From NCBI GenBank assembly GCA_028721415.1, contig JAQYIU010000093.1:1-43926 (forward strand): a stretch of 43,926 nt of DNA. The letters run 5' to 3'. The notes beneath the pieces were generated by a model. That model was not told the origin of the DNA. It did no database searches and saw nothing but the letters and a program-made list of their open reading frames with translations. Shown here piece by piece: positions 1-7,495 of the stretch. The stretch is from Lachnospiraceae bacterium (GTDB lineage: Bacteria; Bacillota; Clostridia; Lachnospirales; Lachnospiraceae). A program made the position numbers and the translations under genes. Position 1 is the stretch's first letter; every line of letters begins with the position of its first letter.

Positions 1-981
1 ATCAGACTCTTCATCAAAACCGAACTCATAAAATGACTTATTATGATGCAACCGGATTGTTGTGACCTTCGGTTCAGAATGTCCTTCAACTTCGATATTA
101 AAGAAAGTTTCCTTCGACCTCATCGTCATTCTGAATGATGGTTCTTCCTGCTCTTCCATTCTATTTTTTACATGCTGCATCATCTTATCAAATACTGATT
201 TTGGCAATGCATTTGATAACTCATCCAATGTAATTTCTTCTATTTTCACCTGGCTGATACCCGTATCAAATGTTTTGATTAATTTGTTAATCAGCTTCAG
301 CGAATTATCATCATAATAATATTCCAGATCAATCAATGGCGTATCCGGTGTAATGATTGAAATATGATTCTGAATCCAGTCATATACATCCCGGAAGAAC
401 AACAATTTAGATCGTGTACTATATTTTTTTCCACGATTCATTTCTGTCAGGAACAACGATGTTTCATTTCCTTCAAAATCATCTGCATAGGTTTCAAACT
501 TATTTTTTTCCGTATTTGTGAGAGTAATGCTATCATTTAACACCAGACGTTTACTTCCTTCTCGCTCAAACAGACATTTTGCTGAACCGTTCTGATATAA
601 TTCATATAACCATTCTCCAGTCACTTTTCGTCTGCTTAAAATAGTAGAAAAACCATAAGCATAAAATTTATCGCCTACAGTAATCTGAATTTCAAAACTA
701 CTTTCTCGTTCCTTATTCTCTTGTCGATTCTTACAAAACATCTGTGTAGCTTCTATTGGAATACCATTACTGACACTGTCTTTAAAAAATTTAAAAAACA
801 ATGCCAGATTGGTTTTTCCAGATGCATTTGCTCCATAAACCACTGCATACTTTAATAACTGGGTGCTTTTTATCTTTAACCTATGATTTGCATTTGTCCG
901 TATTTTGTTTGATGAAATCATTGTCAGTTCCGCCGCTTTATCAAAAGATTTGAAATTTTCAACACTTACTTTTACTAACAT
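1..981 (-). CDS. AAA family ATPase (AAA_15/AAA_21 type), C-terminus outside window
   Basis: Reading from the ATG at 981 the frame stays open for 327 codons to the window edge, so the gene is partial. The N-terminus is of the SMC/RecF-like kind: a short beta strand followed by ENFKSF, then a Walker A motif GANASGKT at residues 50-57. The signature and Walker B regions lie outside the window. Proteins of this family are often stand-alone or paired nucleases/ATPases in phage defence (RloA/RloB-like, AbiLii-like, OLD-like), but nothing here identifies a partner. GGAGGTG lies 7 bases before the ATG and fixes the start. The gene is visibly more AT-rich than its neighbours and has its own promoter, which with its position directly after spoVAC suggests acquisition. 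Family assignment is fairly sure; a defence role is inference. Confidence 0.85.
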   Translation of the reverse strand, partial: MLVKVSVENFKSFDKAAELTMISSNKIRTNANHRLKIKSTQLLKYAVVYGANASGKTNLALFFKFFKDSVSNGIPIEATQMFCKNRQENKERESSFEIQITVGDKFYAYGFSTILSRRKVTGEWLYELYQNGSAKCLFEREGSKRLVLNDSITLTNTEKNKFETYADDFEGNETSLFLTEMNRGKKYSTRSKLLFFRDVYDWIQNHISIITPDTPLIDLEYYYDDNSLKLINKLIKTFDTGISQVKIEEITLDELSNALPKSVFDKMMQHVKNRMEEQEEPSFRMTMRSKETFFNIEVEGHSEPKVTTIRLHHNKSFYEFGFDEESD

Positions 982-1001
982 TCTTATACACCTCCATCTT
1001 T

Positions 1002-1030
1002 ATTATATGTTTTGCTCTTCTCTCAGTCAA
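1002..1030 (-). promoter_or_regulatory. Sigma-A type promoter of the AAA ATPase
   Basis: On the minus strand TTGACT (1025-1030) is separated by exactly 17 bases from TATAAT (1002-1007). Transcription would begin about 15-20 bases before the ATG, giving a very short leader that contains the GGAGGTG ribosome site. The ATPase is therefore probably expressed in vegetative cells independently of the forespore operon upstream of it. Confidence 0.75.
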
Positions 1031-1151
1031 CATAAATTTGTTTATTTGGAGATTTTTTCGTTATATACTTCCATGATTTCTGTTTTCTCCAATCTTATTT
1101 TGAGTTATGCATATAATATCAATGTATAAGTCATCTTTTTGTAGAATTTCC

Positions 1152-1613
1152 TTACAAGAGTCCCCCTATTTTCAACACCCAATACACCACCCCCACGACC
1201 CAACTGGTGAACACACCATAGAGGATCACCGGGCCGGCAATGGTGAATATCTTCACGCCAATGCCGAACACCTGACCTTCTTTTTGATATTCTATTGCCG
1301 GAGAAGCAACAGAATTGGCGAATCCGGTGATCGGCACCAGAGTTCCGGCTCCACACCATTTGGCGAGGGGCGCATACCATTGAAATCCGGTAAAGAGTAC
1401 GCTAAGCAGTACAAGGCAGATGCTTACGGTAATGGATGCATTTTCCTGACTCATGTGATAGTGATTTAAAGAGAATTGACGGATGATTTCTCCCAGAACG
1501 CAGATGGCTCCGCCGGATACAAATGCATGCCAGCAATTTGTAAACATGCTGAATTTCGGTGTCATATCTTTCACCTGTTGTGCGTATTCCTTTTTGGTCG
1601 GTTCTTTTTTCAT
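1152..1613 (-). CDS. spoVAC: Stage V sporulation protein AC
   Basis: SpoVAC is an inner-membrane subunit of the SpoVA channel that moves dipicolinic acid into the forespore and out again at germination; the Bacillus protein behaves as a mechanosensitive channel. The sequence carries family landmarks: a VSGGAIC first membrane segment, the PITGFANSVASPAIEY stretch, and an AGPVILYG segment near the C-terminus. From the ATG at 1613 it has 153 residues, the normal full length. That start has a GAAAGGAAA ribosome site, whereas the upstream in-frame ATG at 1637 has none. It is the last spo gene of the run: no spoVAD or spoVAE follows. The gap to spoVAB is 92 bases. Confidence 0.95.
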   Translation of the reverse strand: MKKEPTKKEYAQQVKDMTPKFSMFTNCWHAFVSGGAICVLGEIIRQFSLNHYHMSQENASITVSICLVLLSVLFTGFQWYAPLAKWCGAGTLVPITGFANSVASPAIEYQKEGQVFGIGVKIFTIAGPVILYGVFTSWVVGVVYWVLKIGGLL

Positions 1614-1705
1614 GATTGTTTTTCCTTTCTTTTTCATATCTGATTCGTTTGTTTTTTATACATAATTTGTTATTACATTATTCCAAAACAAAAAATCTTC
1701 TTTTT

Positions 1706-2143
1706 TTAACCTTTAAATAGATAAAACTGAATCAGGCTGCCAATGCATTTTCCTATTGCTACGGCTTTAACAAAATAAGGGAATCCTTTGCGTAATTTTA
1801 TTCGTCTTGACAAAATCGGAATGATATTCACTACTTCTGCCAGTGCTCCGGCCAGACATCCCACGAAGATTCCTGCAAATAACCCGCTGAAATTCAAAAG
1901 AATCCGGGACATCCACCAGGGAATACCTGAGAAATCCGGTTGAAAAAGAGATAGCAGGTTCATAATAATAAGTCCGATTGCCAGACAATTTTCATAAAGG
2001 GGAATCCGGGATGCCGTTTTTGTGATGGCGGCAAGTCTTGGGACAACACCGATCAGAGAGACAAAAGCAATAAAACCTCCGGCAACTGCAATTCCTGTAC
2101 CTAAGGCAATCCAGACCAATAGTATTCTATTTAGAATCCACAT
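1706..2143 (-). CDS. spoVAB: Stage V sporulation protein AB
   Basis: A 145-residue, mostly hydrophobic protein with about four membrane segments. The N-terminal pattern GGFIAFVSLIGVVPRL followed by TKTASRIPLYE is characteristic of SpoVAB, a forespore-membrane component of the dipicolinate channel machinery. Its ATG overlaps the end of spoVAA by 17 bases and has AAAGGAG 10 bases upstream, so the two are probably translationally coupled. Forespore-specific (SigG) expression is known for the Bacillus orthologue. Confidence 0.93.
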   Translation of the reverse strand: MWILNRILLVWIALGTGIAVAGGFIAFVSLIGVVPRLAAITKTASRIPLYENCLAIGLIIMNLLSLFQPDFSGIPWWMSRILLNFSGLFAGIFVGCLAGALAEVVNIIPILSRRIKLRKGFPYFVKAVAIGKCIGSLIQFYLFKG

Positions 2144-2768
2144 CGAGTTCTTCTCCTTTTCTGGATGCTCCTATTAGAAAACTCTGATTGACATCTTGTT
2201 CATAGAGTCTCATCTGAACCTGAATAGGAGTTAATTCATTGGTCACTTTCTTTCCGGGCACATGATTAAAAAATACAAAAATTCCCACGATCAGCCCAAT
2301 GGAATAAAATAGTTCAATAAAAGTCGGACCATTGGCCTGGGTTCCGGTGAAGATTTCATAGAGCTGTGCAAATATTTTTGACATATCGACATCGTTGTTG
2401 TATCCCATAATGGAAATTCCAGTTCCAAGAAAGCAGGTAACACAGACTCCCAGTATTTTTGCTCTTTGAATCCACTTATTTTCCTTTTTGTTTGGATTTT
2501 TATAATAGAGAATCAGATCTTTTTCCCCGACATTTTTTATCTCACCCTCCGGAATGATTCTGGATATCTCGCGAACCAATACCAGAATGGAAAGAAACGC
2601 TCTTCCAACTTCATTCTTTTCAAATCTATATATTTCGATTTGATTGATTTTTTCTTCTACTTCTTTTTCTCTGCAATATACCGAACAGATATCTTTGATG
2701 TGCACATCAGGATGAGACAAATAGGTACTTTGTTCTGCTTTCAAATAAATAATTGGTATTTCTGACAT
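2127..2768 (-). CDS. spoVAA: Stage V sporulation protein AA
   Basis: First gene of the spoVA run, 213 residues from the ATG at 2768 (AAGGAAA ribosome site; the upstream in-frame start at 2810 has none). The N-terminal half is a soluble beta-rich domain beginning with IYLKAEQ, and the C-terminal half has two membrane segments around residues 105-125 and 150-170, the usual SpoVAA architecture. It is a subunit of the dipicolinic acid channel complex. It follows sigF after 81 bases, the same order as in Bacillus subtilis. Confidence 0.92.
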   Translation of the reverse strand: MSEIPIIYLKAEQSTYLSHPDVHIKDICSVYCREKEVEEKINQIEIYRFEKNEVGRAFLSILVLVREISRIIPEGEIKNVGEKDLILYYKNPNKKENKWIQRAKILGVCVTCFLGTGISIMGYNNDVDMSKIFAQLYEIFTGTQANGPTFIELFYSIGLIVGIFVFFNHVPGKKVTNELTPIQVQMRLYEQDVNQSFLIGASRKGEELDVDSK

Positions 2769-2799
2769 TTTTTTGTTTCCTTTTTCAAGACTAAGGGAA

Positions 2800-2827
2800 G
2801 TATATGTCAATTTCTAAAACTTATTCA
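2800..2827 (-). promoter_or_regulatory. Possible forespore (SigG/SigF-type) promoter before spoVAA
   Basis: In the gap between sigF and spoVAA the minus strand has TGAATA (2822-2827), then 15 bases, then CATATAC (2800-2806). This resembles the GHATR / CATnHTA elements of SigG promoters, although the spacer is shorter than the usual 17-18. The overlapping text TTGACATATACT could also be read as a fragment of a vegetative promoter. Weak evidence, offered because spoVA is SigG-dependent in Bacillus. Confidence 0.3.
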
Positions 2828-2849
2828 TTCTTATCCCATCCATTTTCTC

Positions 2850-3563
2850 TTATTTTTCATTCCGCAATTTTTTTAAAATTTTTTTCTCCATTCTTGATAC
2901 CTGTACCTGCGAAATTCCCAATTTCTTTGCTACAACCGTTTGGGTCTGATTTTGAAAATAACGCATCTCTATTATAATTCTTTCCTGCTGCGATAAGTTG
3001 TCAAGAAGTTGTTTTATGTACATTCGATTCATGGCCTGTTCGATTTCATCTTCTTTTTGTTCAATTTTGTCTTCCAGATGAATCTCATCTCCATCGCTTT
3101 GGTATATAATCTGATGAAGGGACGCCACTTCCTGCCCGGATTCCATGGCCATCAGAATATCTTCTTCATCCACCTGCAGGGTAACCGATATTTCTTCCAA
3201 TGTTGGATCTCGATGAAATTGTTTTTGATATTGTTCTGTTTCTTTTTTTATTTTATAATTGATTTCCTTCAGACTCCTGCTGACCTTCACCATTCCATCA
3301 TCCCGAAGAAACCGTTTTATCTCGCCGACAATAAGCGGTACTGCATAAGTAGAAAATTTTACTTCTCTATCCAGATCAAAATTGTCAATACATTTTAAAA
3401 GACCGATACTCCCAATCTGAAATAAATCATCATTTTCATATCCCCTTCCCTGAAAACGGCGAACCACACTCCATATGAGACCGACATTTTCTTCTACCAG
3501 TCGGGATCGTGCCTCCATATTTCCTTCCTTTGCCTGTCTGATCAGTTCACAGGTTCGATCCAC
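2850..3563 (-). CDS. sigF: RNA polymerase sporulation sigma factor SigF
   Basis: Sigma-70 family, 237 residues: region 2 (core binding and -10 recognition, including DLFQIGSIGLLK and FSTYAVPLIVGEIKRFLRDDG), region 3, and a region 4 helix-turn-helix ending SQVQVSRMEKKILKKLR. It directs the first forespore-specific transcription. Identity as SigF rather than SigG rests on its place directly after spoIIAA and spoIIAB. The start is a GTG at 3563, with GGGAGG six bases upstream; it shares one base with the TAG stop of spoIIAB, in the string TAGTG. A longer reading from GTG 3593 would overlap spoIIAB by 31 bases and has no ribosome site. Confidence 0.95.
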   Translation of the reverse strand: MDRTCELIRQAKEGNMEARSRLVEENVGLIWSVVRRFQGRGYENDDLFQIGSIGLLKCIDNFDLDREVKFSTYAVPLIVGEIKRFLRDDGMVKVSRSLKEINYKIKKETEQYQKQFHRDPTLEEISVTLQVDEEDILMAMESGQEVASLHQIIYQSDGDEIHLEDKIEQKEDEIEQAMNRMYIKQLLDNLSQQERIIIEMRYFQNQTQTVVAKKLGISQVQVSRMEKKILKKLRNEK

Positions 3564-4003
3564 TACTTTCCTCCCATTTTTTTCATAAGGCACACACAGG
3601 TTCCTTTGCCAGGCTCACTTTTTACTTCCAGATGATCTGAAAATGCTTCCATGAATGTAAATCCCATTCCGGAACGCTCCTCGGATGGTAAGGTGGTAAA
3701 CAGTGGTTCCATGAATTTTTCCACATTTTCCATTCCAATACCATGATCTGAAATGGTAACTGTAATTTCATTTCCTTTGCGTTCCAGAACCATGTTGATA
3801 TCTCCTTCTGCTCCCGGATAAGCATGGATGATGGCGTTGGTAACTGCCTCTGAAACTGCCGTCTTAAAATCCGATAATTCTTCCAGCGTCGGATTAAGTA
3901 CAGTAGCAAACACTGCTGCCATGGTTCTTCCAATTCTTTCATTTTCCGGCTGATTACAAAAAATAAGCTCCATCCGATTGGTATCTTTGATTCCCTGTCT
4001 CAT
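3563..4003 (-). CDS. spoIIAB: Anti-sigma F factor SpoIIAB (serine kinase)
   Basis: A GHKL-fold kinase of 146 residues that holds SigF inactive and phosphorylates SpoIIAA. Visible ATP-site motifs are the N box EAVTNAIIHAY (residues 52-62, with E52 and N56), the G1 box SDHGIGM (D86) and the G2 box RSGMGF (110-115). Its ATG overlaps the TGA of spoIIAA (ATGA), and its stop overlaps the sigF GTG, so the three partner-switching proteins are made in a coupled, stoichiometric way. Confidence 0.96.
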   Translation of the reverse strand: MRQGIKDTNRMELIFCNQPENERIGRTMAAVFATVLNPTLEELSDFKTAVSEAVTNAIIHAYPGAEGDINMVLERKGNEITVTISDHGIGMENVEKFMEPLFTTLPSEERSGMGFTFMEAFSDHLEVKSEPGKGTCVCLMKKMGGK

Positions 4004-4335
4004 TCATAAACCTCCTTAACTTCTTCCACCGTATTTAAAATCGTAACCAATTTGAGTATGCCGGACATTTCCCACATTTTTTCAATAGAGGGAATTCCTC
4101 CAAATAAATACACTCGCCCCTCCAGCGGATGTACCTGTTTTACTCTTCCCAAAATCAGACCAATTCCGGAGCTGTCCATAAATACTGTGTTGGAAAAATC
4201 AAAGATCACATCTCGTATCAAAGATTTCAAAAACATGATTTCACATTCTTTACGGATAATTTCTGCCTGATAATGATCAATTTCTCTTGGAAGCCGAATG
4301 ACCAGACAATGTTTTTTCACATGACAATAGCTCAT
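4000..4335 (-). CDS. spoIIAA: Anti-sigma F factor antagonist SpoIIAA
   Basis: STAS-domain protein of 111 residues. The motif FMDSSGIGL at 52-60 contains the regulatory serine (S56 by alignment with Bacillus S58), which SpoIIAB phosphorylates and SpoIIE dephosphorylates. The unphosphorylated form binds SpoIIAB and releases SigF in the forespore. AAGGGG lies before the ATG. Only about 85 bases, including a terminator, separate it from the upstream TPR gene. A SigH promoter should be there, but I could not pick one out with confidence. Confidence 0.96.
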   Translation of the reverse strand: MSYCHVKKHCLVIRLPREIDHYQAEIIRKECEIMFLKSLIRDVIFDFSNTVFMDSSGIGLILGRVKQVHPLEGRVYLFGGIPSIEKMWEMSGILKLVTILNTVEEVKEVYE

Positions 4336-4371
4336 AATTTTTCACCCCTTTGTCTCCCATTGTAATTAAAA

Positions 4372-4412
4372 CAAAAAAATAAGTCCGACAAAACTTGTCG
4401 AACTTATTTTTA
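4372..4412 (-). terminator. Rho-independent terminator after the zinc-ribbon/TPR gene
   Basis: Stem AAATAAGT-C-CGACAA (377-391 of the 4-kb line) pairs with TTGTCG-A-ACTTATTT (395-409) with one mismatch and a three-base loop. On the minus strand it is followed by seven T residues. It separates the valS-folC unit from the spoIIA operon. Confidence 0.85.
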
Positions 4413-4420
4413 AATTCATC

Positions 4421-5959
4421 TTATTCGTTTGTTGTTTTCTTCTCTGTTGTCGTTGTCTTTTTCGTTGCTGTCGTAGACTTGCTCGTTGTCTCTTTTTCTT
4501 TTGTCGTTGTCTTATCATCTTCTTCTGTGCCAGTTGTCTTTCCACCGTTTACACTGGCTGCAGCCTGTTCTTTGGCAGCATTGACAAGAACTTCCAGACC
4601 ATAATTGGCTGACTTACGAATCAGATCATCATCACCGGAATTATTGATAATATCGTAGAAATATGGGGTTGACGTCTTGGTATCTCCCAATCTCTTATAA
4701 CACATAGCCAAAAGATACAGAATCTCATAATCATGATCGCTGTAAGTATAGGCTGCTTTCAAATCTTTCTTGGCATCTTCATATTTATATCTCTCATATA
4801 ATGCTTTTCCACTCTGATACAACTGACTGGATGCTTTCGGATAAGCAGTATTTTTCATGGTATTATACAGATCCTTTGATGTGTCAGAAGGAAGCGAATC
4901 CTCATCAACATTAGCCAACTGTTTTGCACATTCTACATAATCGCCTTTGGAATATGCCTGATTGGCCAGAAGAATGCTGTCGTACATACTATCCTCACCG
5001 TCAGAACCTTCATATACTTTCAACGCTTTAGTCAGCTTCTTGTTCTGTTTTTCGAGAGATGCTTTGTCGTCCTGAAGCTGGCTGATCTCGCCATCTTTCT
5101 GCTCTACGGTTTCATTGTACTCTTTCTTCAGGCTATTATAATCGACACTGACTCCGGCCTTCACACTTGGAATGACCAGAACAAACATGGCAACAACTCC
5201 GATTGCCAGGCCGATCAGCATATATACAAACTGTTTCCATGTCTCTTTGTTCGGATCTTCATAGTGATCCACAGGACGTACATTCTTGAGATTCTCGTTA
5301 TCCGGTTTCAGCGCTTCTGCCGGAATCATATCCGGTGCCGGGCCTGCTCCTTCTCCCATCTCCATAAGAAAACGTCTTGCTGTTGTATTATAATTATCAA
5401 CTGCCAGAGCATTATTCAGATCATTTTTCGCTGCCGCATTATCTCCGGCACGCATATGAAGCACTGCAAACAAAAGATGACCCATCACAAAATTCGGAGT
5501 GATGCTCAAAACCTTCTTGATCTGAATCATAGCTAAATCATCACTGCCCTGTTTGGCATAGGATAATGCCAGATTATATTTCTTTGCCGTCTCATTAATC
5601 TCCTCAAAGATTGCCGGATGTTCTTCCATCTCTTTGATATAACGGTTGGCAATATTCTCTTCTACCGTATTAAGTCTGGCACTGTTTTGCCACTCGATGT
5701 AGGCTTTTCCGCCCTCACCCATCTCAAAATACACAAGACCCAGCAGATTGCGGGCATCTTTGTGACATTTATTATATTTCAAGGCTTTCTTGAGCTGAAT
5801 GACCGCACCACTCAGATCGCGCATCTGTGCTTTCTCCAGACCCAGATTATAGTAATAATTCGCCGTATTATAGGCTTTTTCTATATGTTTATTCTCGAAA
5901 CCGCAACAGGTACAGAATCCATCAGATCCCACATTACGGCCACATTTTACACATTTCAT
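4421..5959 (-). CDS. Zinc-ribbon, TPR, single-pass membrane protein of unknown function
   Basis: A protein of 512 residues. A zinc ribbon (C3-x2-C6 and C16-x2-C19) is followed by TPR-like repeats at about 30-200, one membrane segment at 244-267, a coiled coil at about 273-316, a second TPR-like helical region at about 325-470, and a Lys/Thr/Glu low-complexity tail from about 485. With the ribbon and first TPR block cytoplasmic, the second block and the tail would lie outside. I do not recognise a named family. The start at 5959 has AGGAGG 7 bases upstream, better than the non-ATG start at 5983. It is last in the valS-folC-small ORF unit, 47 bases after the 50-codon gene, and is followed by a terminator. 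Confidence 0.85.
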   Translation of the reverse strand: MKCVKCGRNVGSDGFCTCCGFENKHIEKAYNTANYYYNLGLEKAQMRDLSGAVIQLKKALKYNKCHKDARNLLGLVYFEMGEGGKAYIEWQNSARLNTVEENIANRYIKEMEEHPAIFEEINETAKKYNLALSYAKQGSDDLAMIQIKKVLSITPNFVMGHLLFAVLHMRAGDNAAAKNDLNNALAVDNYNTTARRFLMEMGEGAGPAPDMIPAEALKPDNENLKNVRPVDHYEDPNKETWKQFVYMLIGLAIGVVAMFVLVIPSVKAGVSVDYNSLKKEYNETVEQKDGEISQLQDDKASLEKQNKKLTKALKVYEGSDGEDSMYDSILLANQAYSKGDYVECAKQLANVDEDSLPSDTSKDLYNTMKNTAYPKASSQLYQSGKALYERYKYEDAKKDLKAAYTYSDHDYEILYLLAMCYKRLGDTKTSTPYFYDIINNSGDDDLIRKSANYGLEVLVNAAKEQAAASVNGGKTTGTEEDDKTTTKEKETTSKSTTATKKTTTTEKKTTNE

Positions 5960-6006
5960 TGATATCCTCCTGATCACGAACACATTGGCGGGACCGCACC
6001 CTGCGA

Positions 6007-6159
6007 TTATTTATCTTTTTTATCGTTGTTAAGTTCCTGTACCATCTCATTGACAATATCTGTAATATCCTTGATCTCATCATCAAAAAGGGCATTCTCT
6101 CCCACTTCAACGCCAACTGCCGGTTTAAATTTCTTTAATTCAAGATTAAAATCAATCAT
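6007..6159 (-). CDS. Small 50-residue protein coupled to folC
   Basis: A short acidic frame beginning MIDFNLELKKFKPAVGVEVG and ending in NDKKDK. Its ATG overlaps the folC TGA stop in the string ATGA, the classic arrangement for translational coupling. It is 47 bases upstream of the TPR/zinc-ribbon gene, in the same direction. No membrane segment or cysteine motif is present, and a helical amphipathic C-terminal half is likely. I do not recognise it. It is short, but position, reading direction and coupling make it a likely real gene. Confidence 0.7.
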   Translation of the reverse strand: MIDFNLELKKFKPAVGVEVGENALFDDEIKDITDIVNEMVQELNNDKKDK

Positions 6160-7454
6160 CGTACATCCTCACTTTCTAATCCAGTCACGTGACACTGTCT
6201 CTTCAGCTCTCCTACCAGATAAAGAGAACCAAGACAAAGCAGATTGTCACCATCTTCTTTATCCTGCAGGGCCGCCCCAAAGGCCTCCTCTGCTTTCTCA
6301 AAACCATAAAGCGGGCACTCCGTATATTCCCGGAAGTATTTTGTCACTTCCGAAACATCGGCTCCCCGCGTCTCTTCAATTGTTGTAATATAAATCTTCT
6401 TCCAGGAGATATCTCCCAGCATTCTGATCATACTGGAATAATCCTTATCTCCACAAACGGCAAATAACAGGATCCAGCTGTTACTGTTCTGCCTGACGCT
6501 TCGACAGATCTGCCTGACAGCTCCCGGATTATGTGCACCATCCACATAAACACCTGGCATCAGCTGCTCCATCCTGCCTTCCCAGCGCATTGCCATCAGC
6601 CCCTTCTGAACCGTCTTCTCATCCATATCCGGAAAAAGAATCTTCATGGCTACGGCAGCCAGCGCACCATTATAAATCTGGTACTCTGCCATCCCCTGAA
6701 CGCTCAGATGGTTATTCTTATAATAACTACTATTGATGGAAAAATCAATCTTATTCTTTGTATTTTTAAAAATTCTTACCTCTTTAGAAAGAACTCTGTA
6801 AAGAGGAGCTTTCTTTTTTTCAGCCTCGGCCTCTATCACAGGAAATGCTCCATTTTCTTCATCCAGAACAACAACAGGAACTCCATTTTTTATGATCCCT
6901 GCCTTTTCTCCTGCAATGGCTTCAATCGTCTCTCCAAGAACAGCCGTATGATCGTAACTGATGGATGTAATGACACAAAGGATCGGTCTGGTAAGAACGG
7001 TGGCATCCAATCTGCCGCCCAGTCCGGTTTCCATAATACAGTAATCGACATTTTCTTTCGAGAAGATCAACAATGCCATGAGAAACAGAATTTCAAAAAA
7101 AGTGAGCGGTTTTACATGGAGTTCCTCTCCCCGTTCCATCAGATTCCTCACTGTCTCCCAGGCGAAAATCAGCTTTTCTTCTTCGCAAATTTGAAAATTA
7201 ATGCGAAATCTCTCACTCATTTTTACGAGATGTGGAGAAGTAAATAAAGCTGTCCGATATCCGGCTTCTCTCAATACAGATTCCAGATAAGCACATACCG
7301 AACCTTTTCCATTTGTCCCGGCAACATGAATCACCCGGAGACTCGCTTCCGGGTGATCTAAAATATCCAGATAGGCTGTGAGATTGGAGAGACTGGCATT
7401 GGCGCCGAACTTTGGAATATCATTGATTTCCCGTTCCATCTCATCATATGTCAT
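6156..7454 (-). CDS. folC: Bifunctional folylpolyglutamate/dihydrofolate synthase
   Basis: Mur-ligase-family enzyme of 432 residues that adds glutamate to folates, and in bacteria often also makes dihydrofolate from dihydropteroate. Motifs: the ATP-binding loop GTNGKGS at 46-52, FTSPHL after it, ETGLGGRLDAT in the central domain, and DGAHNPGA at the start of the C-terminal domain. Length is normal. AAGGAG lies 7 bases before the ATG at 7454. It follows valS after 41 bases, a neighbour arrangement common in Firmicutes. Confidence 0.96.
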   Translation of the reverse strand: MTYDEMEREINDIPKFGANASLSNLTAYLDILDHPEASLRVIHVAGTNGKGSVCAYLESVLREAGYRTALFTSPHLVKMSERFRINFQICEEEKLIFAWETVRNLMERGEELHVKPLTFFEILFLMALLIFSKENVDYCIMETGLGGRLDATVLTRPILCVITSISYDHTAVLGETIEAIAGEKAGIIKNGVPVVVLDEENGAFPVIEAEAEKKKAPLYRVLSKEVRIFKNTKNKIDFSINSSYYKNNHLSVQGMAEYQIYNGALAAVAMKILFPDMDEKTVQKGLMAMRWEGRMEQLMPGVYVDGAHNPGAVRQICRSVRQNSNSWILLFAVCGDKDYSSMIRMLGDISWKKIYITTIEETRGADVSEVTKYFREYTECPLYGFEKAEEAFGAALQDKEDGDNLLCLGSLYLVGELKRQCHVTGLESEDVR

Positions 7455-7495
7455 TGTACGACTCCTTATCTATATTGCTATATAAATGATTGTCA

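Noticed and set aside
982-1151. Residual spoVAD start or a tRNA/att site downstream of spoVAC
   Set aside because: Translation shows no SpoVAD-like text, and no tRNA end or direct repeat is visible.
1105-1469. Frames over spoVAC on both strands
   Set aside because: Shadows of spoVAC in other frames.
4395-4604. Plus-strand frame rich in Val/Phe/Ser
   Set aside because: It mirrors the Lys/Thr low-complexity tail of the TPR protein; no ribosome site.
6531-7247. Plus-strand 238-residue frame
   Set aside because: Antisense of folC; His/Asn/Phe-rich composition with no domain and no ribosome site.
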